A stretch of DNA of 7,151 nucleotides from Planctomycetaceae bacterium UBA6172 (GTDB lineage: Bacteria > Planctomycetota > Planctomycetia > Pirellulales > Pirellulaceae). Location of the stretch: the NCBI GenBank assembly GCA_002422955.1, contig DITY01000012.1, positions 1 to 7,151 of the forward strand, written 5' to 3'. Both the position numbers and the translations under genes were made by a program. Shown here piece by piece: positions 1 to 6,988 of this stretch (its first letter is position 1; each line of letters starts with the position of its first letter). The notes under the pieces were generated by a model that saw nothing but the letters and a program-made list of their open reading frames with translations, made no database searches and was not told the DNA's origin.

Positions 1-692
1 TCGACGAGTGCCCAAAAGCCGATCGGCGTCGTGCCGTCGGAATCGAGGATCGTCCGCGCCAACCGCTGCCGCTGCGAGGAATCGTTGGCCTGAGCGCGGG
101 CGAGTTCGATCAGCCGTTGGTGATCGCGACTGTTGGCGACGATCGCGAATCGGAGGATCCCGGCGGTACTGATGATATCCTTGATCCGGTCAACTTCCCG
201 CTGATCGACTTCGGGGATGATGATTTCGATTTGGTTCTCGCCGTACGGGCGGATCGCAATTTCCTGCGTACCGCTCGGGTTGATCCGTTTGATCAGCGAC
301 GGGATCAGTTCACTGCTGGCGATCCGATTACCAGAAAATTGGCCGTCTTCACCTGTCTCATTCGACCCGATCCCTTTGCTGGGATCGATCTCATACACCA
401 GGATCGTGCCACCCCGCAGGTCGACGCCCAAGCCGATCTTGCCGAACGCGAGCACCGTGAGGGATGCGGTCAACGCCAGCAGAATCAACCCGATGCGGGT
501 CGAATAATCCGGCATCTTGAGCATCCGCGCGATCGGCCCGGCCAATAAGAAGGGGACGATCAGGACCGCCGCAAAAATGGCCACCGCCAAGTATTGCCCG
601 GCCGAGATGCCATCGCTCGCGGCGGCAGCATCTGGGGCGGCCTGGGCGAGCAGCGAAATCACCGCGGGAAAAAAGAGGTTCAGACAATCCAT
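1..692 (-). CDS. secD: Protein translocase subunit SecD (or SecDF fusion), N-terminal part, cut by window edge
   Basis: SecD is an inner-membrane partner of SecYEG that uses the proton motive force to pull exported proteins through in the late stage of translocation. The 230 visible codons show a hydrophobic start (residues 1-17), a strong membrane segment at about 34-52, another at about 66-84, then the SecD signature GVDLRGGT (89-96). After that comes the start of the periplasmic P1 head, including RINPSGTQEI (136-145) and an IIIPEVD stretch typical of the family. The ATG at 692 is the first possible start after an in-frame TAA at 711-713, so the start is well fixed, although no Shine-Dalgarno sequence is seen. 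yajC lies 121 bases upstream on the same strand, the classical yajC-secD order. Planctomycetes often fuse SecD to SecF, but the missing C-terminus prevents a decision. The membrane segment before the one preceding DLRGG is additional to the E. coli layout. Confidence 0.95.
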   Translation of the reverse strand, partial: MDCLNLFFPAVISLLAQAAPDAAAASDGISAGQYLAVAIFAAVLIVPFLLAGPIARMLKMPDYSTRIGLILLALTASLTVLAFGKIGLGVDLRGGTILVYEIDPSKGIGSNETGEDGQFSGNRIASSELIPSLIKRINPSGTQEIAIRPYGENQIEIIIPEVDQREVDRIKDIISTAGILRFAIVANSRDHQRLIELARAQANDSSQRQRLARTILDSDGTTPIGFWALV

Positions 693-813
693 GGTCTTGA
701 TCGAACTTGCTTAAATGAGGATTTCGGTGCGGGTGACGGTGCGGGGCGGGAGCATCCGTGTCTTTTTCAAAGGGATTAGCTTACCGGAGGAGGAACGACG
801 CCGCGACGCCTGA

Positions 814-1209
814 TCATTCCTCGGACGCCTTGTCGCTGAGGATCCGGGCGACCGCATCGCGATCGATTTTCATCTTATTATTGCCATTTTCGTCCAACCG
901 GATGGTCAGGGTATTCCCTTCATTCACGGCGGAAACCACCCCGTGAATCCCAGCGATCGTGACGATCCGGTCGTTTTTCTTCACACCCGCCAACTGGGTG
1001 GCCTTCTCGGCCTTGCGGCGTTTTTCCGGAACGAGCACCATGAAATAAAACAACGCCATCAGGCCCCCCATCAACAAAAAGGGGCTCTGCAGGACCTGCT
1101 GCAAGGGGGTCAACGCGGGTTGGTCTGCCGCTGGGGCCTGGGCGATCAAGCCGTTCCAACGCTCTGCGTCCCCCAGCGAAGGGCCGAGTTGACGAGGCGA
1201 AAATGACAT
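814..1209 (-). CDS. yajC: Sec translocon accessory protein YajC
   Basis: YajC is a small single-pass inner-membrane protein that associates with SecD-SecF and the SecYEG translocon. This 131-residue protein fits the family, which is usually about 85-130 residues. It has a polar N-terminus of about 40 residues, one membrane segment at 43-60 (FLLMGGLMALFYFMVLV), and the conserved basic follow-on PEKRRKAEK (61-69). The cytosolic beta-rich domain follows with GVKKNDRIVTIAGIHGVV (75-92) and a KIDRDAVARIL ending. The start at 1209 is chosen because it is the last ATG before the conserved part. The frame stays open upstream to 1413, but that extension would run across the divergent gene. The N-terminal 40 residues are longer than in E. 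coli and carry no clear function. secD follows 121 bases downstream, probably co-transcribed. No good ribosome binding site is visible. Confidence 0.95.
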   Translation of the reverse strand: MSFSPRQLGPSLGDAERWNGLIAQAPAADQPALTPLQQVLQSPFLLMGGLMALFYFMVLVPEKRRKAEKATQLAGVKKNDRIVTIAGIHGVVSAVNEGNTLTIRLDENGNNKMKIDRDAVARILSDKASEE

Positions 1210-1233
1210 GAATGGGACTGGGGTAGGCGTTCG

Positions 1234-1243
1234 GAACCGGTTC
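1234..1243. repeat. Perfect 10-bp palindrome in the yajC/DegT-family divergent gap
   Basis: The sequence GAACCGGTTC is its own reverse complement and sits in the 88-base gap between two divergent start codons. It would fall in the yajC leader downstream of the candidate promoter and upstream of the DegT-family gene. A second small inverted repeat, CGACC-CGA-GGTCG, lies beside it at 1254-1266. A dimeric regulator site is possible, but 10 bp is short and could be chance in GC-rich DNA. Confidence 0.3.
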
Positions 1244-1278
1244 GCAAGCGAGTCGACCCGAGGTCGGCGCGGGAGCAG

Positions 1279-1307
1279 AATATAAAAACGGCATAATATG
1301 GCTTCAA
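1279..1307 (-). promoter_or_regulatory. Candidate sigma-70-type promoter for yajC-secD
   Basis: Read on the minus strand, TTGAAG (1302-1307) is followed after exactly 17 bases by TATATT (1279-1284). These match the -35 and -10 consensus at 4 and 5 of 6 positions with ideal spacing. Transcription would begin near 1270-1273, giving a leader of about 60 bases before the yajC ATG. The -35 box lies inside the first codons of the divergent DegT-family gene. The match is by eye only. Sigma-70 consensus use in planctomycetes is less well known than in E. coli. Confidence 0.45.
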
Positions 1308-2563
1308 AAAAAACGTCACAAGCCCAGCCCGATGGCTTGCCGCGGGCCGAGTCATCGATTATCCCCAACCAGACCGCTGTCGACGCGGGACTCGGCGTCT
1401 TCCCTTGCCCCACCTGGCCGCCGGCCGATCCCGAATTTGCCGAGCGGATCGGCCGGTTGCTGGCGAGCGGCGATTGGGGACGTTACTTCCCGGCGGTCGT
1501 CGAGGAACTCCGTGGGCTGATCGCAGCAGAACTGACGGTCAACCATGTCCGTCTGGTGTGCAGCGGGTCCGCGGCGATCGAGCTGGCGCTGCGGGCCTGT
1601 CTGGGCGAAAACGCCTTGGCGGGAAGGTCAACCCGACCCGGCGCCGGTGCCGAAGCCGCGAATCGCGAGCCGGCCGAAGTGATTTGCAGTGTCCTGGATT
1701 ACCCCGGCAACGCCCGTGCGGTGCGACTGCTGGGGGCCCTCCCCGTCTTGGTCGATACGCTACCGGACCGCTGGACGATCGATCCGGCGGCGGTGGAGCG
1801 CGCCGCGACTTCGAGAACCGTCGCCGTGCTCGTATCGCATTTGTATGGTGAGATCGCCGAGTTGCCCGCATTGACAGCGCTTTGCCAGCGCCAGGGGTGG
1901 GCCCTGATCGAGGACGTCTGCCAGGTGCCTGGCGCGAGCCTGGACGGCAAGCTGGTCGGCACCTTTGGGAACATCGCGGCGTGGAGCTTCGGCGGTTCGA
2001 AGCCGCTGACCGCCGGCTGTGGCGGGGCAGTCACTACCCAGGACGATCTGCTGGCCCAGCGTCTAGCGGCGTACTGCGATCGGCCTAGCCATGCCTATCC
2101 GCTCAGTCCGCTGCAGTCCGCCGTCCTGATTCCGCAATGGCAGCGGCTGTCGCAATGGGTGGAGGCGCAAAACACGAACCTGGCGCGGTTGATCGAAACG
2201 CTAGCGGTGCGAACACCGACTTGGATCTGGCCCGCACCCAGGAACGCGGGGCAGCATCGCGTCCATTACAAAATTCCGATCCGCTTGGCGGCGGAGTCAT
2301 CGCCGGCATGCGGCAAACGCGTCGCCGGACTGATCGAATTGGCCAACCGGCGCGGAATTCCCGCCGGCGAACCCTTTCGCATCCCGGGGAAGCTGGCCCC
2401 ATCGCGGGGCCGGATCGCGTCCTCCGCGGAAGCGGTCGCGATCACAACTCGATCGTGGTTGATCGATCACCGCATCCTGGCTGGCGATCCCGCGAGCCGG
2501 GTTGAAATCGCCGAGCGTTTGATCGAACTGCACGACACGTCCGCGGCCTGGCCGGCGGATTGA
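1298..2563 (+). CDS. DegT/DnrJ/EryC1/StrS-family PLP-dependent aminotransferase-like protein
   Basis: Members of this fold-type I family mostly transfer an amino group to keto-sugars or related cyclic ketones, using pyridoxal phosphate in the cytosol. Visible hallmarks are a phosphate-binding turn CSGSAAIELALRA (88-100), the cofactor-binding acidic motif EDVCQVPGA (205-213, Asp206 expected to contact the pyridine nitrogen), and the Schiff-base lysine in SFGGSKPLTAGCGGAV (230-245, Lys235). A C-terminal HYKIPIRL strand (323-330) is also typical. At 421 residues it is slightly longer than the usual 370-400. The excess lies in an N-terminal leader of about 35 residues and an Ala/Gly/Arg-rich insert at about 104-126. 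No Shine-Dalgarno sequence precedes the ATG, and TTG at 1337 is a possible alternative start. No sugar-nucleotide or glycan genes are adjacent, so substrate and pathway cannot be named. It diverges from yajC and converges with the CHAT-like gene after 28 bases. The family call is firm; the aminotransferase reaction is inferred from the conserved Lys and Asp. Confidence 0.9.
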   Translation: MASKKTSQAQPDGLPRAESSIIPNQTAVDAGLGVFPCPTWPPADPEFAERIGRLLASGDWGRYFPAVVEELRGLIAAELTVNHVRLVCSGSAAIELALRACLGENALAGRSTRPGAGAEAANREPAEVICSVLDYPGNARAVRLLGALPVLVDTLPDRWTIDPAAVERAATSRTVAVLVSHLYGEIAELPALTALCQRQGWALIEDVCQVPGASLDGKLVGTFGNIAAWSFGGSKPLTAGCGGAVTTQDDLLAQRLAAYCDRPSHAYPLSPLQSAVLIPQWQRLSQWVEAQNTNLARLIETLAVRTPTWIWPAPRNAGQHRVHYKIPIRLAAESSPACGKRVAGLIELANRRGIPAGEPFRIPGKLAPSRGRIASSAEAVAITTRSWLIDHRILAGDPASRVEIAERLIELHDTSAAWPAD

Positions 2564-2591
2564 CCGCGGCGGGTGGGGTGGGCCATCACGC

Positions 2592-5500
2592 TTACTCGGC
2601 GCGGGTTGGCGACTCCACATCCGGATTTTCTTCCGACTCTGCGTCCGGTTCGGCTTCTGGCTCCGCGGCTTCCCGCGGTTCAGCGGGAGCATCGGGCGCC
2701 GCAGGGGCCGGTGCTTCTCCCCCCACCGAGATCGCTACTGCGGGATCGGGCGCCGGTTCGGCTTTGTTTTCATTCGCCGCACCCGCGCCCGCGACCCGCG
2801 GTTGGGCGGCGGGTGGCGGAACGGCACCGGCGACCGCGTTCTCCGCCGCTCGGACGACGGCGTTGGCCCCAGGCGGGGAGGAAATCAGGTAGCCCGCCCA
2901 GAACAACGGCAGATTCCCGCTCGCCTCGGCGACCTTCACGTCCAGGCCGCTCAGCAGCGGCTCTTGCAGGGGATCGAGCTCCGCCCCGCGGAGTGTTCGG
3001 AGCGCCCGCCGCCACGACGGCTCCAGCCCTTCGAACGGCAGTTCTTGCAAAAATTCGCGGGTCAGGATGGCGGTCGATTCGCCTCCCACGGGCCAACGGC
3101 TGATCACGATGTCACGCACCCCGGCCAGGTGCAGTGCGGTCAGGGTCATGAACAATTCGCGGCCGCTGCCGAGTTGGTTGGCCGTCGCGGCCGTCCGGTA
3201 GCCGGGTAGGAAAACTCCGGCGGGAGGCACGGAGCCCAGTCGCATCCAAGCGGCGAGCGAACCGGTTGTCGGGGCGCTATCGAACAGCGACACGCCGGTC
3301 GCCAGCGGTGCGGCGATATCGGGCGTGATCGCGCCCAACGCGGCCATGAATCCGATCGACTCGCCCAAGCGGTAACTGCTGCTCCAGGTCGGGCTAGTCA
3401 AGGCTTGGTGCCCTTGGATCGCCTCGGTGACCTTCAGCACCAGTTGCGCATTGAGCTCACGGTCGCGCGGCGCGAAGAATAGCTGTGCCGAGGTGCCGAT
3501 CGCGAGATCGGGCCGTTTGAAACCGGTCGGATAGATCGCCAGCCCGGGCGTCGGCGCGTAGCGGATTGCCGTGCGATCGCCCCAGGGCTCGGCGTCGGCC
3601 CCGCCGATGGGCAACAGTTCGAACGGGAGGTACCACAGCGGCCCGTCGGGCACGATGGTGAGTTGCTTGAGCGATTCGACCAGTTCGAGTTGATCATTGG
3701 GAATCAGTTTCTGTCGCAGCGCCGCGGCTTCTGCCTTCCAGCTTTCCCCACTCTCGGTGCCGCCCGTCGGCTTTCGGCTGCCCACTCCAATGCCTCGCAG
3801 CAGCTTGGCGATGTCATTGGCCACCACGCGACTGGCGGGTGCGGCCCAGACCTGCAGCTTTTGCCCGCTGCTCAACACGCAGACGACCCCGCTGCCGGTG
3901 TCGACAAAGGTCAGCAGGCCATGGCCCGGGGGCAATTGGCTCAAGTCCTGGCTGTCAACTAACGGCCGGGGCGCCGAGGCAGGCACGCTGACTCGCGACA
4001 ACGCGAGCGCCGTCGCTAACGATTCGAGCTGCCGGGCCCGCGCGATCGATTCGGCCGCCGCGGGTGGTGCCGCGGGCAGGGCCAGAATTTCGGACATCGC
4101 CCGCAATCGCGGCGGCGGGTTGTCGACCCAGGCTGCAGCCACGGGGCTGATCAGCGAACGGTTGGTCCCGACCGCCGAACGAATCTGCTGAATCCGGCCA
4201 CCCAGTGGCAAACCCGTGAGGAATCGGCTGCGGAGCACCGCGTCCGCCTGGGGCAATAGCTGTTCGGGGGAACCCCGCTTGATCGCGGCCGCGAATTGAC
4301 CAGCCGCCAAGCCGCTGCGATCGAAAGCCACGAACGCCAACGCATCGACCGGATCGCTCCGCCAAACGCCGATCGGTGGTTCGTTGACATACCCGGTCAA
4401 ACGGGCTTCAACGGCCCGCCCGGCGAGGCCTCGGCTACGGGCATCGGCGGTGACGAAGGCCAGTTGAAAGAGCCGCGGGGTGGAGGCCGCGGTACCTCCG
4501 GTTCGCCGCGCGGATGTGCCCCGCCGCAGTGGCACGCCGCCACTGGTGGCGAAGGCGAACATGCGTGCCAGCGGCTCATCGACGCGGCCCGAACCGTCAC
4601 CCAGCGACGCGCCGCCGGAAGCGGCTGCCATGGCCAGCAAATATTCGACCTGTGCGAGAAGGCGTGGTTGCTGCAGGTCGCGGGTACCGAGCAATGCCCG
4701 CAGTTGAGTTAGCTGTGCGGTTGCCGCGGCGACATCTCCCGCCGTCAGCGCCGCATCGGCCGCGGCCGCCAGGGCGCCCATGCTGGCTAGTCGGCCACGT
4801 CGTTGATGCGCGATCGCGGCGGCTGACGCGGAGGCCTGAAGCGGTGCCGCGGTGCCGCTGTCGACACAGCCGGCCGCGATCATCAAGGCCTCGCCCACCC
4901 ATTCCGGCTGGCCCAACGCGGCCGCCGCCGCCGCCGCCCGAATGCTCAGCGCTGTCCCAATCGCCGGTTGATCGGTCAGGGCGGCCTGCCGCGCTCCGGC
5001 CAGCAGCAGAATCGGTGTCAACGGATGGACCCCGCCCGCGAGGCTCGCCGACTTGGCGATGTCGCTCGCCAATTCGTCGGTTTTGCCCGCCGCGAACTTG
5101 CCACAGCCCCGCATCGAGCCGATCAAGGCGCGGCCGATGGGCAGGTTGAAATCCGGCGGATAGAGGATCGCCTGCAGCGTCTGGTCGGCAACTTCGAACT
5201 CGCCGGTGATCTCCCCAAAGATCACGCCGCGTCGGTAGAGCGCGATCGCGATGCCCCGCATCACTTCGATCGCATCCATCCGCGTCAACTTGGCCCCTTC
5301 GACGATACCACCCCGCTGAAACGTATTGGTCAGATCGACCTCCCCAGAGGCGATCGAGATCCGATTGGGCAATGGCAACACGGCGGGCACCTGGGGCGCC
5401 GCCCAACTCGCCGCCGGGTCCGCTTGGCGGACGGCACCGGTCAGCAGGTCGTTCCAGGCCAACGCGCGGAGCCAACCTCGGTTGCGGACCGCGATGGCGA

Positions 5501-5870
5501 GCGCCGCGTCGATGTTCTCCACGGCACCGGCCAGGTCACCCGCCTGATACAGACACTCCGCCGTCATCGCCAACACCGGGATCGCGTCGATCCAACGCCC
5601 CCCGGGGTCCTTGCGAGTGCGGCCTAGGGCGAGATCGAAGGACAGCGCGGCGTTGGCGAGTTCGCCTTCGCGATACTGGGCCAAACCGAAGTAGTAGTTT
5701 TCGTTGGGGTAGGTGTTTACCGAGGGGGTGTCGAGCCCCGGGGCGATGATCGGACCGTTCTGTGCGGCAGCCGGCAACGACCAGATTAGGAACGCGATCA
5801 CGAGTGTCGGAATCGCGAACCGCGACCGGAGGTTCCGCTCGGACGCCGTGAGTTTGCTCAGTCGGTGCAT
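2592..5870 (-). CDS. Exported TPR and CHAT-domain protein with apparently inactive CHAT site
   Basis: This is a 1092-residue protein. Residues 1-36 form a Sec signal peptide: a basic start, a hydrophobic core IPTLVIAFLIW, and a cut near AAA-QN. TPR-like helices follow at about 57-85 (YYFGLAQYREGELANAALSF) and 95-128, then a long Ala-rich helical region to about 640. The CHAT domain spans about 645-998. It opens with GHGLLTFVDTG and has the family motif IVPDGPLWYLPFELLPI (739-755). Near its end lie GVRDIVISRWPVGGEST (917-933), matching the usual AG-x-SVV-x-SLWPV-x-D-x-xT, and LPLFWAGYLI (987-996). CHAT proteins are caspase-like cysteine peptidases, with His in THG and Cys in LSACETG. Here the Cys motif reads LPGYRTA (888-894) and the His region LATGVS (856-861), so both are missing. 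Residues 999-1092 are an acidic Pro/Ala/Glu tail. The start follows the TGase-like gene by 24 bases. The fold is well supported; the role is unknown, perhaps extracytoplasmic binding or scaffolding. Confidence 0.85.
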   Translation of the reverse strand: MHRLSKLTASERNLRSRFAIPTLVIAFLIWSLPAAAQNGPIIAPGLDTPSVNTYPNENYYFGLAQYREGELANAALSFDLALGRTRKDPGGRWIDAIPVLAMTAECLYQAGDLAGAVENIDAALAIAVRNRGWLRALAWNDLLTGAVRQADPAASWAAPQVPAVLPLPNRISIASGEVDLTNTFQRGGIVEGAKLTRMDAIEVMRGIAIALYRRGVIFGEITGEFEVADQTLQAILYPPDFNLPIGRALIGSMRGCGKFAAGKTDELASDIAKSASLAGGVHPLTPILLLAGARQAALTDQPAIGTALSIRAAAAAAALGQPEWVGEALMIAAGCVDSGTAAPLQASASAAAIAHQRRGRLASMGALAAAADAALTAGDVAAATAQLTQLRALLGTRDLQQPRLLAQVEYLLAMAAASGGASLGDGSGRVDEPLARMFAFATSGGVPLRRGTSARRTGGTAASTPRLFQLAFVTADARSRGLAGRAVEARLTGYVNEPPIGVWRSDPVDALAFVAFDRSGLAAGQFAAAIKRGSPEQLLPQADAVLRSRFLTGLPLGGRIQQIRSAVGTNRSLISPVAAAWVDNPPPRLRAMSEILALPAAPPAAAESIARARQLESLATALALSRVSVPASAPRPLVDSQDLSQLPPGHGLLTFVDTGSGVVCVLSSGQKLQVWAAPASRVVANDIAKLLRGIGVGSRKPTGGTESGESWKAEAAALRQKLIPNDQLELVESLKQLTIVPDGPLWYLPFELLPIGGADAEPWGDRTAIRYAPTPGLAIYPTGFKRPDLAIGTSAQLFFAPRDRELNAQLVLKVTEAIQGHQALTSPTWSSSYRLGESIGFMAALGAITPDIAAPLATGVSLFDSAPTTGSLAAWMRLGSVPPAGVFLPGYRTAATANQLGSGRELFMTLTALHLAGVRDIVISRWPVGGESTAILTREFLQELPFEGLEPSWRRALRTLRGAELDPLQEPLLSGLDVKVAEASGNLPLFWAGYLISSPPGANAVVRAAENAVAGAVPPPAAQPRVAGAGAANENKAEPAPDPAVAISVGGEAPAPAAPDAPAEPREAAEPEAEPDAESEENPDVESPTRAE
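4921..4938. repeat. (GCC)6 trinucleotide run coding for poly-alanine
   Basis: Six perfect GCC units on the plus strand lie inside the CHAT-like gene and form most of a seven-alanine run (residues 312-318) in its helical region. Such a run can change length by slippage without breaking the frame. It may equally be ordinary Ala-rich coding sequence. Confidence 0.5.
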
Positions 5871-5894
5871 ATTCGTGAAACCCCCATCACCGCG

Positions 5895-6983
5895 CTAAGC
5901 CTCGATCACTTCCCGCACGAAGATCGGCCTCGGCTCACGATTGCCAGCCGGAATGCAGCGGAAGAATTCCGCGACGTAACGAACGGATTGATTCTTCTCG
6001 GGAACTTTGAAGCGGTCGCCCTTTTGCAGGACCGGACGGTATTCGTCCATGCAACCGAATTGTCGAGTGCCGGCCGCTTGGCAGGGAAACCACGTCCCGT
6101 TGCCACTGCCGTCCTCGAGATAAAATTCGGGATAACAGTGATCGGGTATCCATACCATTCGCGCCGGAATCTTGTTGATTCGGCAGAGCGCGACGAACAC
6201 GCTGGTCAATTCCTCACAATCGCCGCTGCCGTCGCGGAGCGCTTGCGAGGCGGATTTGATGTCGCCTTCGACGTACTCGATCTGGTCGCGCACCCAGTCG
6301 TAGGTCGCCTCGATCAAGGCCCAAGCGTTGGCCGATTCCTGTCCGGCCAATTCCTTGGCGGCCGCTCGCAACCGGGAGTTGCCGGTGTCGATGAACGGGC
6401 TGACACCCAGGAAGTTTTTGAGGTCGGCATCCGGGCGATCGGGGATCACCAAGTCCTCCGTCTGGGTCGGGGGCAACGTGCGCGACCGAGTGATTTCTAA
6501 TTCGAGCATCGTCTCCGGACTGCCGCCCGCCGGGACTTGAGGCATCGTCAATACGAATTGACGCGCTCCGCCCGGCAGATCACGAAAGGTCCAGCGATCG
6601 ACGCGGGGATCGATGTCGCTCTGAATCAGACGCACCGATTGTTCGGGCCAAGGCATCGGGATCGGGAAGGTCGCCAGGCAGTCCCGACAGGCAACCCCCG
6701 CGGTCTCCAGCCTGAAACCGATCCGCCACCGCTGCGATCGCGGCGAGTCATAGCTCAGCCGCCAAGCCTCATTCGGCGCCGCTGATTCCGAATTCGGTTT
6801 CGCTTCGCCTTCTTGGCGATCGGTCTTCTTGGGGCGGCGTGCTTCCTGTCCCTGAGGTTCCGCGAAGCCAAATTCCGCAGCGCCGAGCACCAGCGCCCAG
6901 GACAAACCCCCACGCAACCACTCCCGCCGATCGAACGGGAAACGATCGAGCCTCTGTGAATCGACACTCATGTTCCAGACCAT
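5895..6983 (-). CDS. Tat-exported transglutaminase-like (papain-fold) protein
   Basis: This 362-residue protein starts with a leader holding DRREWLRGG (18-26), close to the twin-arginine consensus, then a hydrophobic stretch ending GFA-EP (cut near 41). Export by Tat is therefore likely. A charged linker (about 43-70) leads to a beta-rich domain with a CRDC pair (99-102), then the transglutaminase-like domain at about 220-305. That domain shows the nucleophile motif GSGDCEELTSVFVALCR (252-268, Cys256) and the histidine motif HCYPEF (282-287, His282). The third position, usually Asp in W-x-P-x-D, reads WFPCQ (298-302), so it is Gln302. Bacterial relatives act as cysteine peptidases or amide-bond enzymes; the substrate here is unknown. 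The ATG at 6983 is preferred over 7034 and 6971 because GAGGG lies 5 bases before it, and the Tat motif then sits at the right distance. The CHAT-like gene follows after 24 bases, so an operon is likely. Eight cysteines are present, which is many for a protein of this size. Confidence 0.85.
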   Translation of the reverse strand: MVWNMSVDSQRLDRFPFDRREWLRGGLSWALVLGAAEFGFAEPQGQEARRPKKTDRQEGEAKPNSESAAPNEAWRLSYDSPRSQRWRIGFRLETAGVACRDCLATFPIPMPWPEQSVRLIQSDIDPRVDRWTFRDLPGGARQFVLTMPQVPAGGSPETMLELEITRSRTLPPTQTEDLVIPDRPDADLKNFLGVSPFIDTGNSRLRAAAKELAGQESANAWALIEATYDWVRDQIEYVEGDIKSASQALRDGSGDCEELTSVFVALCRINKIPARMVWIPDHCYPEFYLEDGSGNGTWFPCQAAGTRQFGCMDEYRPVLQKGDRFKVPEKNQSVRYVAEFFRCIPAGNREPRPIFVREVIEA

Positions 6984-6988
6984 TTTCA

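Noticed and set aside
786..796. Strong Shine-Dalgarno-like GGAGGAGGAA on the plus strand between secD and yajC
   Set aside because: No ATG, GTG or TTG follows at a usable distance on the plus strand, and the neighbouring open frames there are antisense to yajC with no protein-like composition.
1210..1413. A 68-residue upstream extension of YajC starting at 1413
   Set aside because: It would run antisense through the start of the well-supported DegT-family gene, contains no YajC homology, and the candidate promoter lies inside it.
2564..2591. Possible bidirectional terminator between the converging genes
   Set aside because: The 28 bases hold no convincing stem-loop and no T-run on either strand.
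2560..3103. Plus-strand open frames opposite the tail of the CHAT-like gene
   Set aside because: They are Ser/Gly/Ala- or Arg/Pro-rich shadows of GC-rich coding sequence, with no recognisable domain.
4514..5627. Long plus- and minus-strand open frames overlapping the CHAT-like gene
   Set aside because: Arg/Pro-rich composition, typical of out-of-frame translation at high GC. The 1092-residue frame has the signal peptide and domain motifs.
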